Origin: DASUBV01 sp036501025
GTDB lineage: Bacteria > Actinomycetota > Actinomycetes > Streptosporangiales > Streptosporangiaceae
DNA: 64,000 nucleotides
NCBI GenBank assembly: GCA_036501025.1
Contig: DASYBB010000191.1
Coordinates: 7,299-71,298, forward strand
Direction: 5' to 3'
The first letter of the stretch is position 1, and each line of letters opens with the position of its first letter. The notes beneath the pieces are model-generated. The model was not told where the DNA came from and did no database searches. It saw nothing but the letters and a program-made list of their open reading frames with translations. Positions 15,822 to 24,029 of this stretch are shown one piece after another. The translations under genes were made by a program, and so were the position numbers.

Positions 15822-15999
15822 ACTTGAACGAGGCCCGGTCCGGACCGGCACAGGTCGGGCATCATTGGCATACCGAACGTCAGTTGGGACGGCGCTGGGT
15901 CGGCCAGGCGGCCGCCGGATTTACCTTGGTGCCTGCTGCAGGGGTAGGCGTCCGGCGCGCGCCAGCACTCTCTGCGCTGCGGTCCAGGACGCTCGGCTG

Positions 16000-17051
16000 C
16001 CCGAGCCGCGGGCGGCGGCGCTGACCGAGGGGCCGGTGACCATCGACCTGGACGCCACTGACGTCGAGGTCTACGGCAGCAGGAAACGCGGCGTGGCGTA
16101 TAACCACCAGGGCCAGCGGGTCGGCCGCCCGCACGTGGCCAGCTGGGCCGAGACCGAGATCGTGCTGGCCGCGGACCTGGGATCGGGCACCGATGACCCG
16201 AGGGCGACCGCGCCGGACCTGCTGCGCCGGGCGCTGGCCGCCCTGCCGCAGCGGGCGCGGGCCGGACGGCGGGTGGCGGTGCGCGCGGACGCCGGGTACT
16301 TCGCCGGCGCACTGGCCCGCGCCGCCCATGACGAGCACATCAGCTTCGCCATCGGCGCCCGGCGCATCGCCCCGCTGTGGCGGCTGCTCGACGGGATCAG
16401 CGAAGACGCCCGGGCCGATGCCATCGAGATGGACAACGCGCAGGTCGCCGTGGCGGCATACTGCCCGGACTGGTGGCCCGCCGCCACCCGGCTGCTGATC
16501 CGCCGGGTCCGGCTGGACCCGGGCCAGGTCTCCGCTGACCCGCGGTCGCGGCGGCGCCGTACCCTGCACCCCGGCCAGCGCGCCCTGCCATCCCTGACCT
16601 GGCGGGCGCTGAGGCGATCTACGGCTACTCGTTCATCCTGACCAACCTGGACGTGTCCGCACCGGGCAAGGCCGCCGCCGTGGAGCACTGGTACCGGCAC
16701 CGGACCACTGTGGAGAACATCTTCCGCGACGGCAAGCACGGCGCCGCCCTCCGTCATCTGCCCTCCGGCTATCCCGCGGTGAACACCGCCTGGATGTGGG
16801 GCGCGCTGCTCGCCGCCAGCATGGCCGGATGGCTGCACCAGCTCACCGCCGCTACCCGCGGCAAGGCCATCCTGGCCGGTCACGGAACCCGCGACGGCAA
16901 AGCCATGATCGCCACCCTGCGCTGGCGGCTGATCACCGTCCCCGGCCGGCTCGTCCGCCACGCCGGGCAGCTCACCCTGCGGCTGCCGGCCGGCCACGGC
17001 CTGCTCAGTGAGATCCTCGCCGGGCTCCGGGCATTCCCCGCGACATCCTGA
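16000..17051 (+). pseudogene. IS1380-family transposase, 5'-truncated and frameshifted
   Basis: The C-terminal two thirds of an IS1380-type DDE transposase. The first catalytic aspartates are in TIDLDATDVEVYG, followed by VRADAGYFAG and, after a frameshift, AIYGYSFILTN and ENIFRDGKHGAALRHLP, which holds the catalytic E. The frame changes near 16597: a single missing base turns the expected L-D-L-A-G-A-E into LTWRALR. The N-terminal third is absent here; a separate N-terminal piece lies at 21.7 kb. Inactive. Confidence 0.85.
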
Positions 17052-17186
17052 CCACTGGCCGCAGCGCCCCGACTGGAAATCTGGAAAACGCGAACCCGGC
17101 GCGACACCCGGATTGCACGCCTGCCCGGACACGCGAAACCGCGCCGCAAAGATCAACTTCCGCTCCGGAGATCAGCTCAACATCGC

Positions 17187-17207
17187 TACTCGCGGATTCG
17201 GGTCAGA
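17187..17207 (+). repeat. 21-bp inverted repeat, left copy (IS1380-like right end)
   Basis: These 21 bases are the exact reverse complement of 21622-21642. They follow the transposase pseudogene by 135 bases, where the right end of the insertion sequence would be. The two copies frame a 4.4-kb segment with five or six intact-looking genes. Confidence 0.8.
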
Positions 17208-17259
17208 GAAACGTTCGATAGACCGACGCGCAGTCTGGTGTCTGGAGAGCGAGCATTCG

Positions 17260-17541
17260 TCAATGCCAGGCCGCCGCCGGACCCAGGCTGGCGATGTACT
17301 CATGCGGGTCCACGGGCATCAGGGCCAGGTTCTCGGAGAGCCAGTTGCGGCCGACGACGGCCAGGCAGTAGCCGGCGACGTCGGCACGCACCGCCCAGAC
17401 ATCCAGCGCGGCCACGCCATGGAAACTGACGGCCTCCCCGGCGATTCTGACTTCCACCGTGACCGCCTGGCCGCTGGGCGCGGCAACTGGCCCGGGGCCA
17501 TGCCGCCACAGCTGGCGGCACAGCCGCCCGCTATTTCTCAT
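17260..17541 (-). CDS. Hypothetical small protein overlapping the response regulator
   Basis: A possible 93-residue protein starting at ATG 17541, inside the last codons of the response-regulator gene (11-base overlap). The middle (VTVEVRIAGEAVSFHGVAALDVWAVRAD) and the end (LMPVDPHEYIASLG) look like folded beta-rich sequence, not a random frame. I do not recognise a family. Coupled translation with the two-component pair is likely if it is real. Confidence 0.42.
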   Translation of the reverse strand: MRNSGRLCRQLWRHGPGPVAAPSGQAVTVEVRIAGEAVSFHGVAALDVWAVRADVAGYCLAVVGRNWLSENLALMPVDPHEYIASLGPAAAWH

Positions 17542-18181
17542 CCCGCAGGTAGCTGAGCACGGCCAGCACCCGCCGGTGGCTGCGGTCGTCGGGCGGCAGC
17601 TCGAGCTTGCCGAGAATGCTGGCGACGTGTTTCTCCACCGCGCCGACCGAGACCAGCAGGGTCTCGGCGATGCTGTTGTTGGAGTGGCCTTCGGCGATCA
17701 GCGACAGCACCTCGCGCTCGCGGGCCGTCAGCCGCGATACCGGGCCGCCGGCCCGGCCCCGGGCGAGTAGCTGCCGGACCACCTCTGGGTCCAGGGCGGT
17801 CCCGCCGTCGGCTACCCGGCGCAGGCTGGCGGTGAACTCGGCCACGTCAGCTACCCGGTCCTTGAGCAGGTATCCGGTGCCGCGGGTGTCACCGGCCAGC
17901 AGCTCCGTGGCATAACGTTCCTCGACGTACTGCGAGAGGACTACCAGGCCTATCTCAGGCCAGCGGGAGCGGATCTCCAGCGCGGCGCGCAGGCCTTCGT
18001 CGGTGTGCGTCGGCGGCATCCGCACGTCCACGATGGCCAGGTCAGGCTGCAGCGCGTCCACCGCGCTGATCAGCTGGACCGCATCGGGCACCGCCGCGAC
18101 AACGTCGATGGAGTCGTCGCGCAGCAGCGCGGAGATGCCTTCCCGGAGCAGCACGTTGTCCTCGGCGATCACGACCCGCAC
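17531..18181 (-). CDS. NarL/LuxR-type response regulator
   Basis: A 216-residue regulator. The receiver domain starts MRVVIAEDNVLLREG, with the phospho-acceptor Asp in DLAIVDVRMPP and the conserved Lys in YLLKDRV. The C-terminal LuxR helix-turn-helix is SRLTAREREVLSLIAEGHSN then VGAVEKHVASILGKL. It overlaps the end of the histidine kinase gene by 13 bases, so the pair is co-translated. It probably controls the divergent ABC ATPase and 4-TM genes. Confidence 0.92.
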   Translation of the reverse strand: MRVVIAEDNVLLREGISALLRDDSIDVVAAVPDAVQLISAVDALQPDLAIVDVRMPPTHTDEGLRAALEIRSRWPEIGLVVLSQYVEERYATELLAGDTRGTGYLLKDRVADVAEFTASLRRVADGGTALDPEVVRQLLARGRAGGPVSRLTAREREVLSLIAEGHSNNSIAETLLVSVGAVEKHVASILGKLELPPDDRSHRRVLAVLSYLRDEK

Positions 18182-19467
18182 GGGATCACCGCCGTCACCG
18201 TCGTCGGCCCGCCTGGCGGGCTGTCCACCGAGAGACCCCCGTCCACCGCGGTCAGCCGCCCGGCCATGCCCGCCAGCCCGCCGCCGGGCGTGACCATGGC
18301 ACCGCCCCGCCCGTCGTCTGTTACCTGCACTACCAGATCCCCGGTCTCGTCAGTGATACGAAGCGCCGCCTGGCTCGCGGATGCGTGCTTGGCCAGGTTA
18401 GCGATGGCCTCGGCTGCGGTGAAGTACGCGGCCGCCTCCTGGCTGCGGCCGGGCCGCCGGCTCAGCCGGACCGAGACCGTTACCGGCACTGCAGACCCGG
18501 CCACCAGCGCGGACAGCGCCGCATCGAGTCCGCGCTCGTCCAGGATGGCGGGGTGAATGCCGCGGGCGATGCTGCGCAGGTCGGCTATCGCTCCCTTGGC
18601 GTCTACATGGGCCAGCCGGAGCAGCTCGTCGGCGGCCGACGGGTCCCGGTCGAGCCGGGCCCTGGCCCGGTCGATCTGCATCGCCAGCGACACCAGCCGC
18701 GGCTGGACCCCGTCGTGCAGGTCCCGCTCGATCCGGTGCCGCTCGATGTCCCCCGCGTCGATCGCCTGCGCCCGCGACTGGGCCAGCCGGTCTACCTCGG
18801 CGGCCAGGATCTCCGCCCGGTCCGGCCCAAGCATCCGCTGGCCGAGCGCCGCATCCAGCCGGGTCAGCGCCCGGACGGATGGCGGGATCAGCAGCAGCAC
18901 GGCGAACCCGGTCAGCGCCGCGACCACCTCAGCGCCGGTGCTCAGGACGCCGTGCCCGAAGAGCCAGCTGGTGAAGGCGGGCGCAGTCGGCTGCCGCCGC
19001 AGCGGGACGACGAACAGCAGCCCGATGACCGTCCACCAGCACACCATCAGCACGAAGGCCGCCGCCGCGCAGGCCGGGAGCCGGACGACCTGATAGGCAG
19101 CCAGCCGCCATGCGGCCGGGCTGCGCCGCCAGCTGCGCTGGGCCGCTATCAGCGGCTGGCCGGGCAGCCGCTCCGGCAGCAGCGCGGGCGCGATCTCCTG
19201 CCCGTACGAGAGGCTGATGCGGCGCCGGTCGGCCCTGGCCAGCCGCGCCCCCAGCCGGAGCGCCGCCGCCAGCAAGATCGCTCCCACTGCGACGACCCAG
19301 CTCAGCGCGGCTGCCAGGACCACCGAGACGACGACCGCGGAGCAGAAGAAGGCCCCGGTCAGCAGCGAAACGGCCAGGGCAGCCGTAAGCCGCCAGGTGC
19401 CCGGCGAGACCGGGCCGGCCAGCACCCCGGCGACCGGCCGCAGCCCACGCGCAGCGGGCCAGCTCAC
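18169..19467 (-). CDS. Sensor histidine kinase (HisKA_3 type)
   Basis: About 432 residues. The N-terminal membrane sensor region has several hydrophobic segments (WRLTAALAVSLLTGAFF, ALSWVVAVGAILLAA, AAAAFVLMVCWWTVIGLLFV, ALTGFAVLLLIPP). It is followed by the HisKA_3 dimer and phospho-site ERHRIERDLHDGVQPRL and a HATPase domain (AEAIANLAKHA N-box; VTDDGRGGA and GGGLAGMAGR). I chose GTG 19467 (VSWPAARGLRP) as the earliest start that matches this family; the frame is open further upstream, so the start is uncertain. The partner regulator follows with overlap. Confidence 0.87.
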   Translation of the reverse strand: MSWPAARGLRPVAGVLAGPVSPGTWRLTAALAVSLLTGAFFCSAVVVSVVLAAALSWVVAVGAILLAAALRLGARLARADRRRISLSYGQEIAPALLPERLPGQPLIAAQRSWRRSPAAWRLAAYQVVRLPACAAAAFVLMVCWWTVIGLLFVVPLRRQPTAPAFTSWLFGHGVLSTGAEVVAALTGFAVLLLIPPSVRALTRLDAALGQRMLGPDRAEILAAEVDRLAQSRAQAIDAGDIERHRIERDLHDGVQPRLVSLAMQIDRARARLDRDPSAADELLRLAHVDAKGAIADLRSIARGIHPAILDERGLDAALSALVAGSAVPVTVSVRLSRRPGRSQEAAAYFTAAEAIANLAKHASASQAALRITDETGDLVVQVTDDGRGGAMVTPGGGLAGMAGRLTAVDGGLSVDSPPGGPTTVTAVIPCGS

Positions 19468-19582
19468 CGCGACGGGACGCTGGGCCAGGAAGGGTGCATG
19501 ATCCCAGCCTAAGAAGGCCGCGCTGGCCTGGTAATCCTGCCCTCCCCGGGCTCGTACTGGGGCTAGCCCTACCCCGGTTCGG

Positions 19583-20443
19583 GTGGCTGCCGCAATGCCA
19601 CGGGCAGCCCTTCGACCGCAGGCTGGAAGGCATGCAACCGACAACCGCCTTCCCCATCCCAGCGCCCGGGCCGGCGTCGCCGCCCGCGACCCCGACAACG
19701 GCCAGCCGTCCCCGGCTCCCGAGCCGGTCGTCCTGGACCGCGTCTGCCGCCGCTACGGCCGCGGAGGCCGCCAGGTGCAGGCGCTCAGCGACGTGACGGT
19801 GAGGTTTGCCGGCGGCACCGTTACCTGTGCCGCCGGCACGTCCGGCTCGGGCAAGTCCACGCTGCTGCAGTGCGCCGCCGGCCTGGACAAGCCGACCTCG
19901 GGAACCGTCCGGATCGGCGGGACTGACCTGTCCGGTCTCAGCCGCCGCAAGCTCTCGGTGCTGCGCCGCCGCCAGGTCGGGTTCGTGTTCCAGTCGCTGA
20001 ACCTGGTGCTGACCCTGACGACCGCGGAGAACATCGCGCTGCCGCTGCGCCTGGACGGCCGCCGGGTCCGCAAGGACGCCGTGGCCCGCCTCGGCGCGGC
20101 CGTCGGGATCGGCGCGCAGCTCGGCCGTCTCCCGCACACGTTGTCGGGCGGCCAGCAGCAGCGTGCCGCCATCGCCCGGGCTCTCATTGCCAGCCCGGAC
20201 GTCATCTTCGCCGACGAGCCGACGGCCGCGCTCGACGTGGTCTCGGCCGAAGGCATCCTCGGCCTGCTGCGGCAGGCGGCCAGCGATCCGCGGCGGGCCG
20301 TGGTGATCGTCACGCACGACCCGTTCGTCGCCAGCCAGGCCGACCGGGTGCTCGTCCTGGGCGGCGGCCGGATTGTCACCGACCTGGCTGCACCCGATGC
20401 CGCGACCAACGACGACATCCTGCGCAGGCCGGGGGCCCGATGA
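19583..20443 (+). CDS. ABC transporter ATP-binding protein (MacB/LolD type)
   Basis: A 286-residue ATPase: Walker A GTSGSGKST, Q-loop VFQSLNLV, signature LSGGQQQR, Walker B VIFADEPTAALD, H-loop VIVTHD. This is the MacB/LolD-like subfamily that normally works with an FtsX-type permease. Here no such permease follows. Instead the stop overlaps (ATGA) the start of a 4-TM protein. The first about 45 residues are unusual and the true start may be later. It diverges from the histidine kinase gene, a common layout for signal-controlled exporters. Confidence 0.88.
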   Translation: MAAAMPRAALRPQAGRHATDNRLPHPSARAGVAARDPDNGQPSPAPEPVVLDRVCRRYGRGGRQVQALSDVTVRFAGGTVTCAAGTSGSGKSTLLQCAAGLDKPTSGTVRIGGTDLSGLSRRKLSVLRRRQVGFVFQSLNLVLTLTTAENIALPLRLDGRRVRKDAVARLGAAVGIGAQLGRLPHTLSGGQQQRAAIARALIASPDVIFADEPTAALDVVSAEGILGLLRQAASDPRRAVVIVTHDPFVASQADRVLVLGGGRIVTDLAAPDAATNDDILRRPGAR

Positions 20444-20904
20444 TCCTCATCACAAACCAGTCTTACAACACCCATCCACGGTTCCCCGCTGTTCGCGCTA
20501 CCCACCGATTGCCCGCCGAGTGGCGTCAGCTCTTGGTGCTCATGCTCACCGGCGGCGGCTTGGCGATGATTCCGTGGCTCGCGGTGCTTGCCAACTTTCT
20601 GCCCAAGACAACCACTGTGCCGCACTGGAACGTCGTTTGGGTCGGGCTCGACGCTCTGGAGGCCATTGGCCTTCTCGCCACCGGCCAGCTCATCGCGCGC
20701 GGGGACCGGCGATATGCCATCACCGCGACGCTGACCGGCACAGCGCTGCTAATCGATGTCTGGTTTGACATCCTTACTTCGGCATCCAGGAGCGAGCTGC
20801 TGACGGCTATAGCGATGGCAGCCGTGCTCGAAGCGCCGCTGTCGGGCCTTTGCTTCTTTCTCGCCCTGCGCGCGATTCCCGGACCCGGCCATGCCCGAAC
20901 GTGA
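20440..20904 (+). CDS. Four-helix membrane protein (DUF with D-x-WFD motif)
   Basis: A 154-residue protein with four predicted helices: LLVLMLTGGGLAMIPWLAVL, WVGLDALEAIGLLATGQL, TATLTGTALLIDVWFDIL and AVLEAPLSGLCFFLAL. The motif HWNVVWVGLD ... DVWFDILT recurs in small actinobacterial membrane proteins of unknown function. ATG 20440 overlaps the ABC ATPase stop, so the two are coupled. It does not look like an FtsX permease. Confidence 0.75.
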   Translation: MILITNQSYNTHPRFPAVRATHRLPAEWRQLLVLMLTGGGLAMIPWLAVLANFLPKTTTVPHWNVVWVGLDALEAIGLLATGQLIARGDRRYAITATLTGTALLIDVWFDILTSASRSELLTAIAMAAVLEAPLSGLCFFLALRAIPGPGHART

Positions 20905-20954
20905 GCCGACCAGGCGGGATCAAACTCGGTCACCATGAAACTGGAGATTACATC

Positions 20955-21617
20955 TTGCCTTTGCATCTAAATACCTCACGCTCCCGCTGGCTCGTGGCGG
21001 GGGCTGTGGGCGCCGCCGCCGCAGCCATGTATTTCGGCGACGAGGCCCCGTACCCATACCCCCAGCACCTGCTGCTTGATCTGCCGCTGCCCTTCCTCAC
21101 CTCACACTCCCTCGATCGGATCCTTCAGCCGCAGCCCGGCGAGCGGATACTGGAGATTGGTCCCGGCACGGGGCTCCAGACCCTGCACGTCGCGCCGAAG
21201 CTTGGCCCTGCGGGCCAGCTTGACATCGTCGATATCCAGAAGGAAATGCTGGGCCACGTGATGCGCCAGGCGCGGCGTAAGGAACTCACTACGATTTCGC
21301 CGAGCCTAAGCGACGCACGCAACTTGCCATTCGGCGACAACCTCTTTGACGCGGTTTACCTCGTGACCGCGCTAGGCGAGATCCCCGAGCCAGAACTCGT
21401 CATCGCCGAGGCGGCGCGCGTGATCAAGCCATCGGGGCGACTGGTCGTCGGCGAGTTCTTCGATCGGCACTGGATCCCGTTCAGCAGGCTTCGCCGAATG
21501 GCTGCAGAATCAGGCTTTCAAATCGACGACTGGTCCGGGCCTACGCTTGCCTATATGGCGCGCTTCCGGCCCATCGAGCGCGATGCCCCACTCGCTCAAT
21601 CCACTTTCGTTCAGTGA
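20955..21617 (+). CDS. Membrane-anchored class I SAM-dependent methyltransferase
   Basis: A 220-residue protein. An N-terminal hydrophobic helix (WLVAGAVGAAAAAMYFG) is followed by a Rossmann methyltransferase domain: motif I ILEIGPGTGLQTL, motif II DIVDIQKEML, motif IV DAVYLVTALGEIPEP, and post-motif IKPSGRLVVGEFF. Ubiquinone/menaquinone-type or lipid methyltransferases share this plan. Start chosen at TTG 20955 (LPLHLNTSRSRW), 8 bases after GGAG. It ends just before the inverted IS end at 21622. Confidence 0.82.
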   Translation: MPLHLNTSRSRWLVAGAVGAAAAAMYFGDEAPYPYPQHLLLDLPLPFLTSHSLDRILQPQPGERILEIGPGTGLQTLHVAPKLGPAGQLDIVDIQKEMLGHVMRQARRKELTTISPSLSDARNLPFGDNLFDAVYLVTALGEIPEPELVIAEAARVIKPSGRLVVGEFFDRHWIPFSRLRRMAAESGFQIDDWSGPTLAYMARFRPIERDAPLAQSTFVQ

Positions 21618-21621
21618 GCGG

Positions 21622-21642
21622 TCTGACCCGAATCCGCGAGTA
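21622..21642 (-). repeat. 21-bp inverted repeat, right copy
   Basis: Exact reverse complement of 17187-17207. It reads as an IS1380-like right end in reverse orientation, only 4 bases after the methyltransferase stop. It is followed 30 bases later by the left end of a direct-orientation copy. Confidence 0.8.
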
Positions 21643-21672
21643 AGTCAGTGACACGGCGCTGCAAATGGCGAT

Positions 21673-22081
21673 AGGTACCGCTCTGACCTGGGATGATGTT
21701 GATTGCTGAAGTCAATGTCATCGCAAGCGGAGAGGTATCTATCTGGTGAACAGGATACGGCGTGGGAAGCGGGGACGCCGTCAGGTGGCTGTCGGCGTGC
21801 CAGATCGGGCGCTGACGCCGAACGCGGGGCTGGCGGCGGTCACCGGGCTGTGTGACCGGCTGGGCGTGATCGGGGCGCTGGATGCGGCGGTGGGGCCGGT
21901 GAATCAGCGGGACCGCGGGTTCGGGGCCGCGCAGCAGCTCACGCCGGTGCCGGGATTGCCGTCGACCACGGCGGCGGGACTGGCCCGCCGGATCACCGCC
22001 GGGCAGTGGCTCGCGGTGGAGACGGGGCTGGCTGCGGTCACGGAGCGGATGCTGGCGCCTGGACGAGAAGTGGATCAGTGA
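21673..22081 (+). pseudogene. IS1380-family left end and N-terminal transposase remnant
   Basis: The left-end block at 21673-21690 is followed by a GTG at 21746. It opens a 111-codon frame with VGVPDRALTPNAGLAAVTGL, AAVGPVNQRDRGFGA and TTAAGLARRITAGQW, the N-terminal part of an IS1380 transposase. An internal deletion joins RGFGA directly to QQLTPVPG, dropping the LAGEDFL-type stretch. The frame stops before the catalytic region. It complements the 5'-truncated copy at 16.0-17.05 kb but cannot simply be its missing part, since the order is reversed. Confidence 0.8.
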
Positions 22082-22168
22082 GCCAACAGAAGAGGCGCAG
22101 AATGGCGTGCCAGAGGACGTGAAGTTCCGGCGCCGGTTCATCTGGCGGCAGTGAACGGCAGCATTCCC

Positions 22169-22214
22169 CTTTGGGAGCAGGAGGCCGCGAGCTCGAATCT
22201 CGCCATCCCGACCA
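22169..22214 (+). repeat. 46-bp copy of the tRNA-Pro 3' part (att site)
   Basis: Matches 15701-15746 (anticodon loop through CCA of the tRNA-Pro gene) at 45 of 46 positions; the difference is C at 22192 for T at 15724. It marks the far end of the element integrated at tRNA-Pro, giving an island of about 6.5 kb. Confidence 0.9.
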
Positions 22215-22334
22215 CCACTGCCCCAGTCGGCAGCCTTGACCTTAGCCGACCGTGGCCCCCGCGACTGTGATCGGCGTCGTCAGGCACCGGCGATCCTCGC
22301 GCGACCGCTGACTACGCCGGGCGGCAGGACTGGG

Positions 22335-23204
22335 TTACGGGCCATCCGGTCGGCGCATCACGGCGTCGAGCGGCGGCCACGGCGGGCCCAGTCGCAGGGC
22401 GCTGAGGAGCAGGCGAGCTGCTCGCGGCCTATCCGGGAACTGGTCGAACTGATCAAAGCGCCATGCGGCGACCATGGCCAGTACCATGCCGCGGCACTCA
22501 CCGAGAAGGTCTTCATCAGCGGCGGCATAGCGCTGGCTCGCAGCTTCGGGGACATGGGCGACGTCGAATTCGACGGGCCCGCGGCAGCACGTCTCGAAAT
22601 CAATGAACAACAGTCCGGACTGCGTGCTGAGCACGTTGCCCGGGTGCGGTTCGCCGTGCAGGAGCTGCTCGGCCGCGCCGCGGTCGGCGATCGCCTTTCT
22701 GCGGCGCCGTAGCGAGGTGATGAGCAGCTCCCGGTCCGCATCGGCAAGATCCGGAGTGAGGTCGCTGTTCTCCACCAGGCACTGAGCCTCTTCCACCCGG
22801 TCGGTGAAGTGCGGCGTCCTGACATCGAGCTGGCGCATGCCGGCATGCAGTCGCTCCAGCGCATCCGCGTAGTCGGCCGGTGAGATCTCCCCGCGCCGGG
22901 CAGGCTCGTAGTAGGTCCACAGCGTGACGACGAAGCCATCATGCTCGTAGACGCGCGGATCTGCGCGGGGGTCCAGGGCCGCCACCGGGCTCCCGGTTTC
23001 GGCCAGCCGCTGGGCCAGCTCAATCTCGAACTGTGCGACCTGGTGGGCTGCTGGCGCGATGCGGGCCGCGATGTCGCAAGGCAGCAGGCGCACCGTCAGC
23101 TTGTTGGAATCGTGGAGAACGATCGCGTCATCGACGGGCAGGCCGAGCGCGGAGACGATCGACCTGGCCGCCGCCAGCGCGCGCCGGATCTCAGCTGGCT
23201 GCAT
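22335..23204 (-). CDS. Phosphotransferase family protein (APH fold)
   Basis: A 289-residue APH superfamily kinase with catalytic loop LLHGEPHPGNVL (E replaces the usual D of HGD) and metal loop LFIDFETC. The ATG start at 23204 gives MQPAEIRRALAAARS. The HGEPHPGN form occurs in many actinobacterial members that act on small metabolites. It is the first chromosomal gene after the Pro island. Substrate unknown. Confidence 0.82.
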   Translation of the reverse strand: MQPAEIRRALAAARSIVSALGLPVDDAIVLHDSNKLTVRLLPCDIAARIAPAAHQVAQFEIELAQRLAETGSPVAALDPRADPRVYEHDGFVVTLWTYYEPARRGEISPADYADALERLHAGMRQLDVRTPHFTDRVEEAQCLVENSDLTPDLADADRELLITSLRRRRKAIADRGAAEQLLHGEPHPGNVLSTQSGLLFIDFETCCRGPVEFDVAHVPEAASQRYAAADEDLLGECRGMVLAMVAAWRFDQFDQFPDRPRAARLLLSALRLGPPWPPLDAVMRRPDGP

Positions 23205-23246
23205 CCAGCTGATCTTCTCACCACTGCCGCCCGAACGCCGCCTGGG

Positions 23247-23516
23247 TCAGTGGGTCGCGCACAGCGGCCGGTAGTGGGCCAGGTCGGTGGAGTAGGACCG
23301 GCCGGTGTGCGGGTCGCGCCGCTCATCCGGGTCGAGCCCGTCATAGCCGAGGTGGGTAGCCGGCTGGCTGCACACGGCGCATGACCGGATCGTGGCGCTG
23401 ACGCCCGTGGCGCCATCGGGTCCGTCCCGCCGCAGCCGGATCATGATCATGATCACGAACACGCCGACGTGGAGTAGCGTCACCAGAATGACGAGGGTGG
23501 TCAGACTGCCGTTCAC
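23247..23516 (-). CDS. Small membrane protein with Cys/His zinc-ribbon-like tail
   Basis: An 89-residue protein. One N-terminal helix (LVILVTLLHVGVFVIMIMI) is followed by a short domain with CAVCSQPATH and HYRPLCATH, a C-x2-C ... H ... C-x2-H arrangement that could bind one zinc. The GYDGLDPDERRDPHTGR segment between is typical of small actinobacterial proteins of this kind. GTG start at 23516 with a ggaggga ribosome site. Function unknown. Confidence 0.72.
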   Translation of the reverse strand: MNGSLTTLVILVTLLHVGVFVIMIMIRLRRDGPDGATGVSATIRSCAVCSQPATHLGYDGLDPDERRDPHTGRSYSTDLAHYRPLCATH

Positions 23517-23602
23517 TTCGCTCTCCCTCCCTGCCTGGTGCCAACCCGCGCCCGCGGCCGTTTCGTCCGCCGGCCGGGCGCGATCTACGTCACAGGACAC
23601 CC

Positions 23603-23986
23603 GTGACCGATGCCCGTGACGTCGCGGAAGTGCTCGCACTCGAGCGCGAACTGCAGACCCCCGAATGCCGGCGTGACCGGGCCCGGGTCATGGCGCTGCT
23701 GGCCGACGACTTCATCGAGGTCGGAGCCTCCGGCCGGGTCTGGGACCGCGCCCGCACCCTGGACCTCCTCGGCGCCGAGTCCCCGGCCGGCGCCGAGTCC
23801 CCCACCGCGGTCATCGAGGTCCGCGATCTCACCGGCCGGATCATCGCCGACGGGCTCGTCATGGCCCACTGGGACTCGGCTCGCGGCGGGCGGCGAGCGC
23901 GCCGCACGTCGCTGTGGCGGCGCGACGCCGCCGGCTGGCGGCTGGTGCATCACCAGGGCACGCTGCTGCCCGAGCCCGTGCCCTAG
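23603..23986 (+). CDS. NTF2-like protein (DUF4440/SnoaL type)
   Basis: A 127-residue protein of the NTF2-like fold: VLALERELQTPECR, LLADDFIEVGASGRVWDR, then the strand pair LVMAHWDS ... RTSLWRRDAAGWRLVHHQGT. DUF4440 members are small ligand-binding or enzymatic domains, often uncharacterised. GTG start at 23603. The DinB gene follows 43 bases later on the same strand. Confidence 0.8.
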   Translation: MTDARDVAEVLALERELQTPECRRDRARVMALLADDFIEVGASGRVWDRARTLDLLGAESPAGAESPTAVIEVRDLTGRIIADGLVMAHWDSARGGRRARRTSLWRRDAAGWRLVHHQGTLLPEPVP

Positions 23987-24029
23987 CCGCATCCCGCCGG
24001 GCCGGGCCCCGCCGCTACACTCACCGCCC

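Noticed and set aside
16000..22081. One IS1380 element split in two by the signalling segment
   Set aside because: The C-terminal part precedes the N-terminal part on the same strand, so simple insertion into one copy cannot give this order; two copies are needed.
22169..22214. A second tRNA-Pro gene
   Set aside because: The copy starts at the anticodon loop, so it cannot fold into a tRNA; it is an attachment site.
22335..23204. Aminoglycoside resistance as a specific function for the four APH-fold genes
   Set aside because: The fold is clear, but nothing in sequence or context points to an antibiotic substrate.
23440..23462. The repeated tgatca words as an operator
   Set aside because: They encode the Met/Ile-rich helix of the small membrane protein at 23247-23516.
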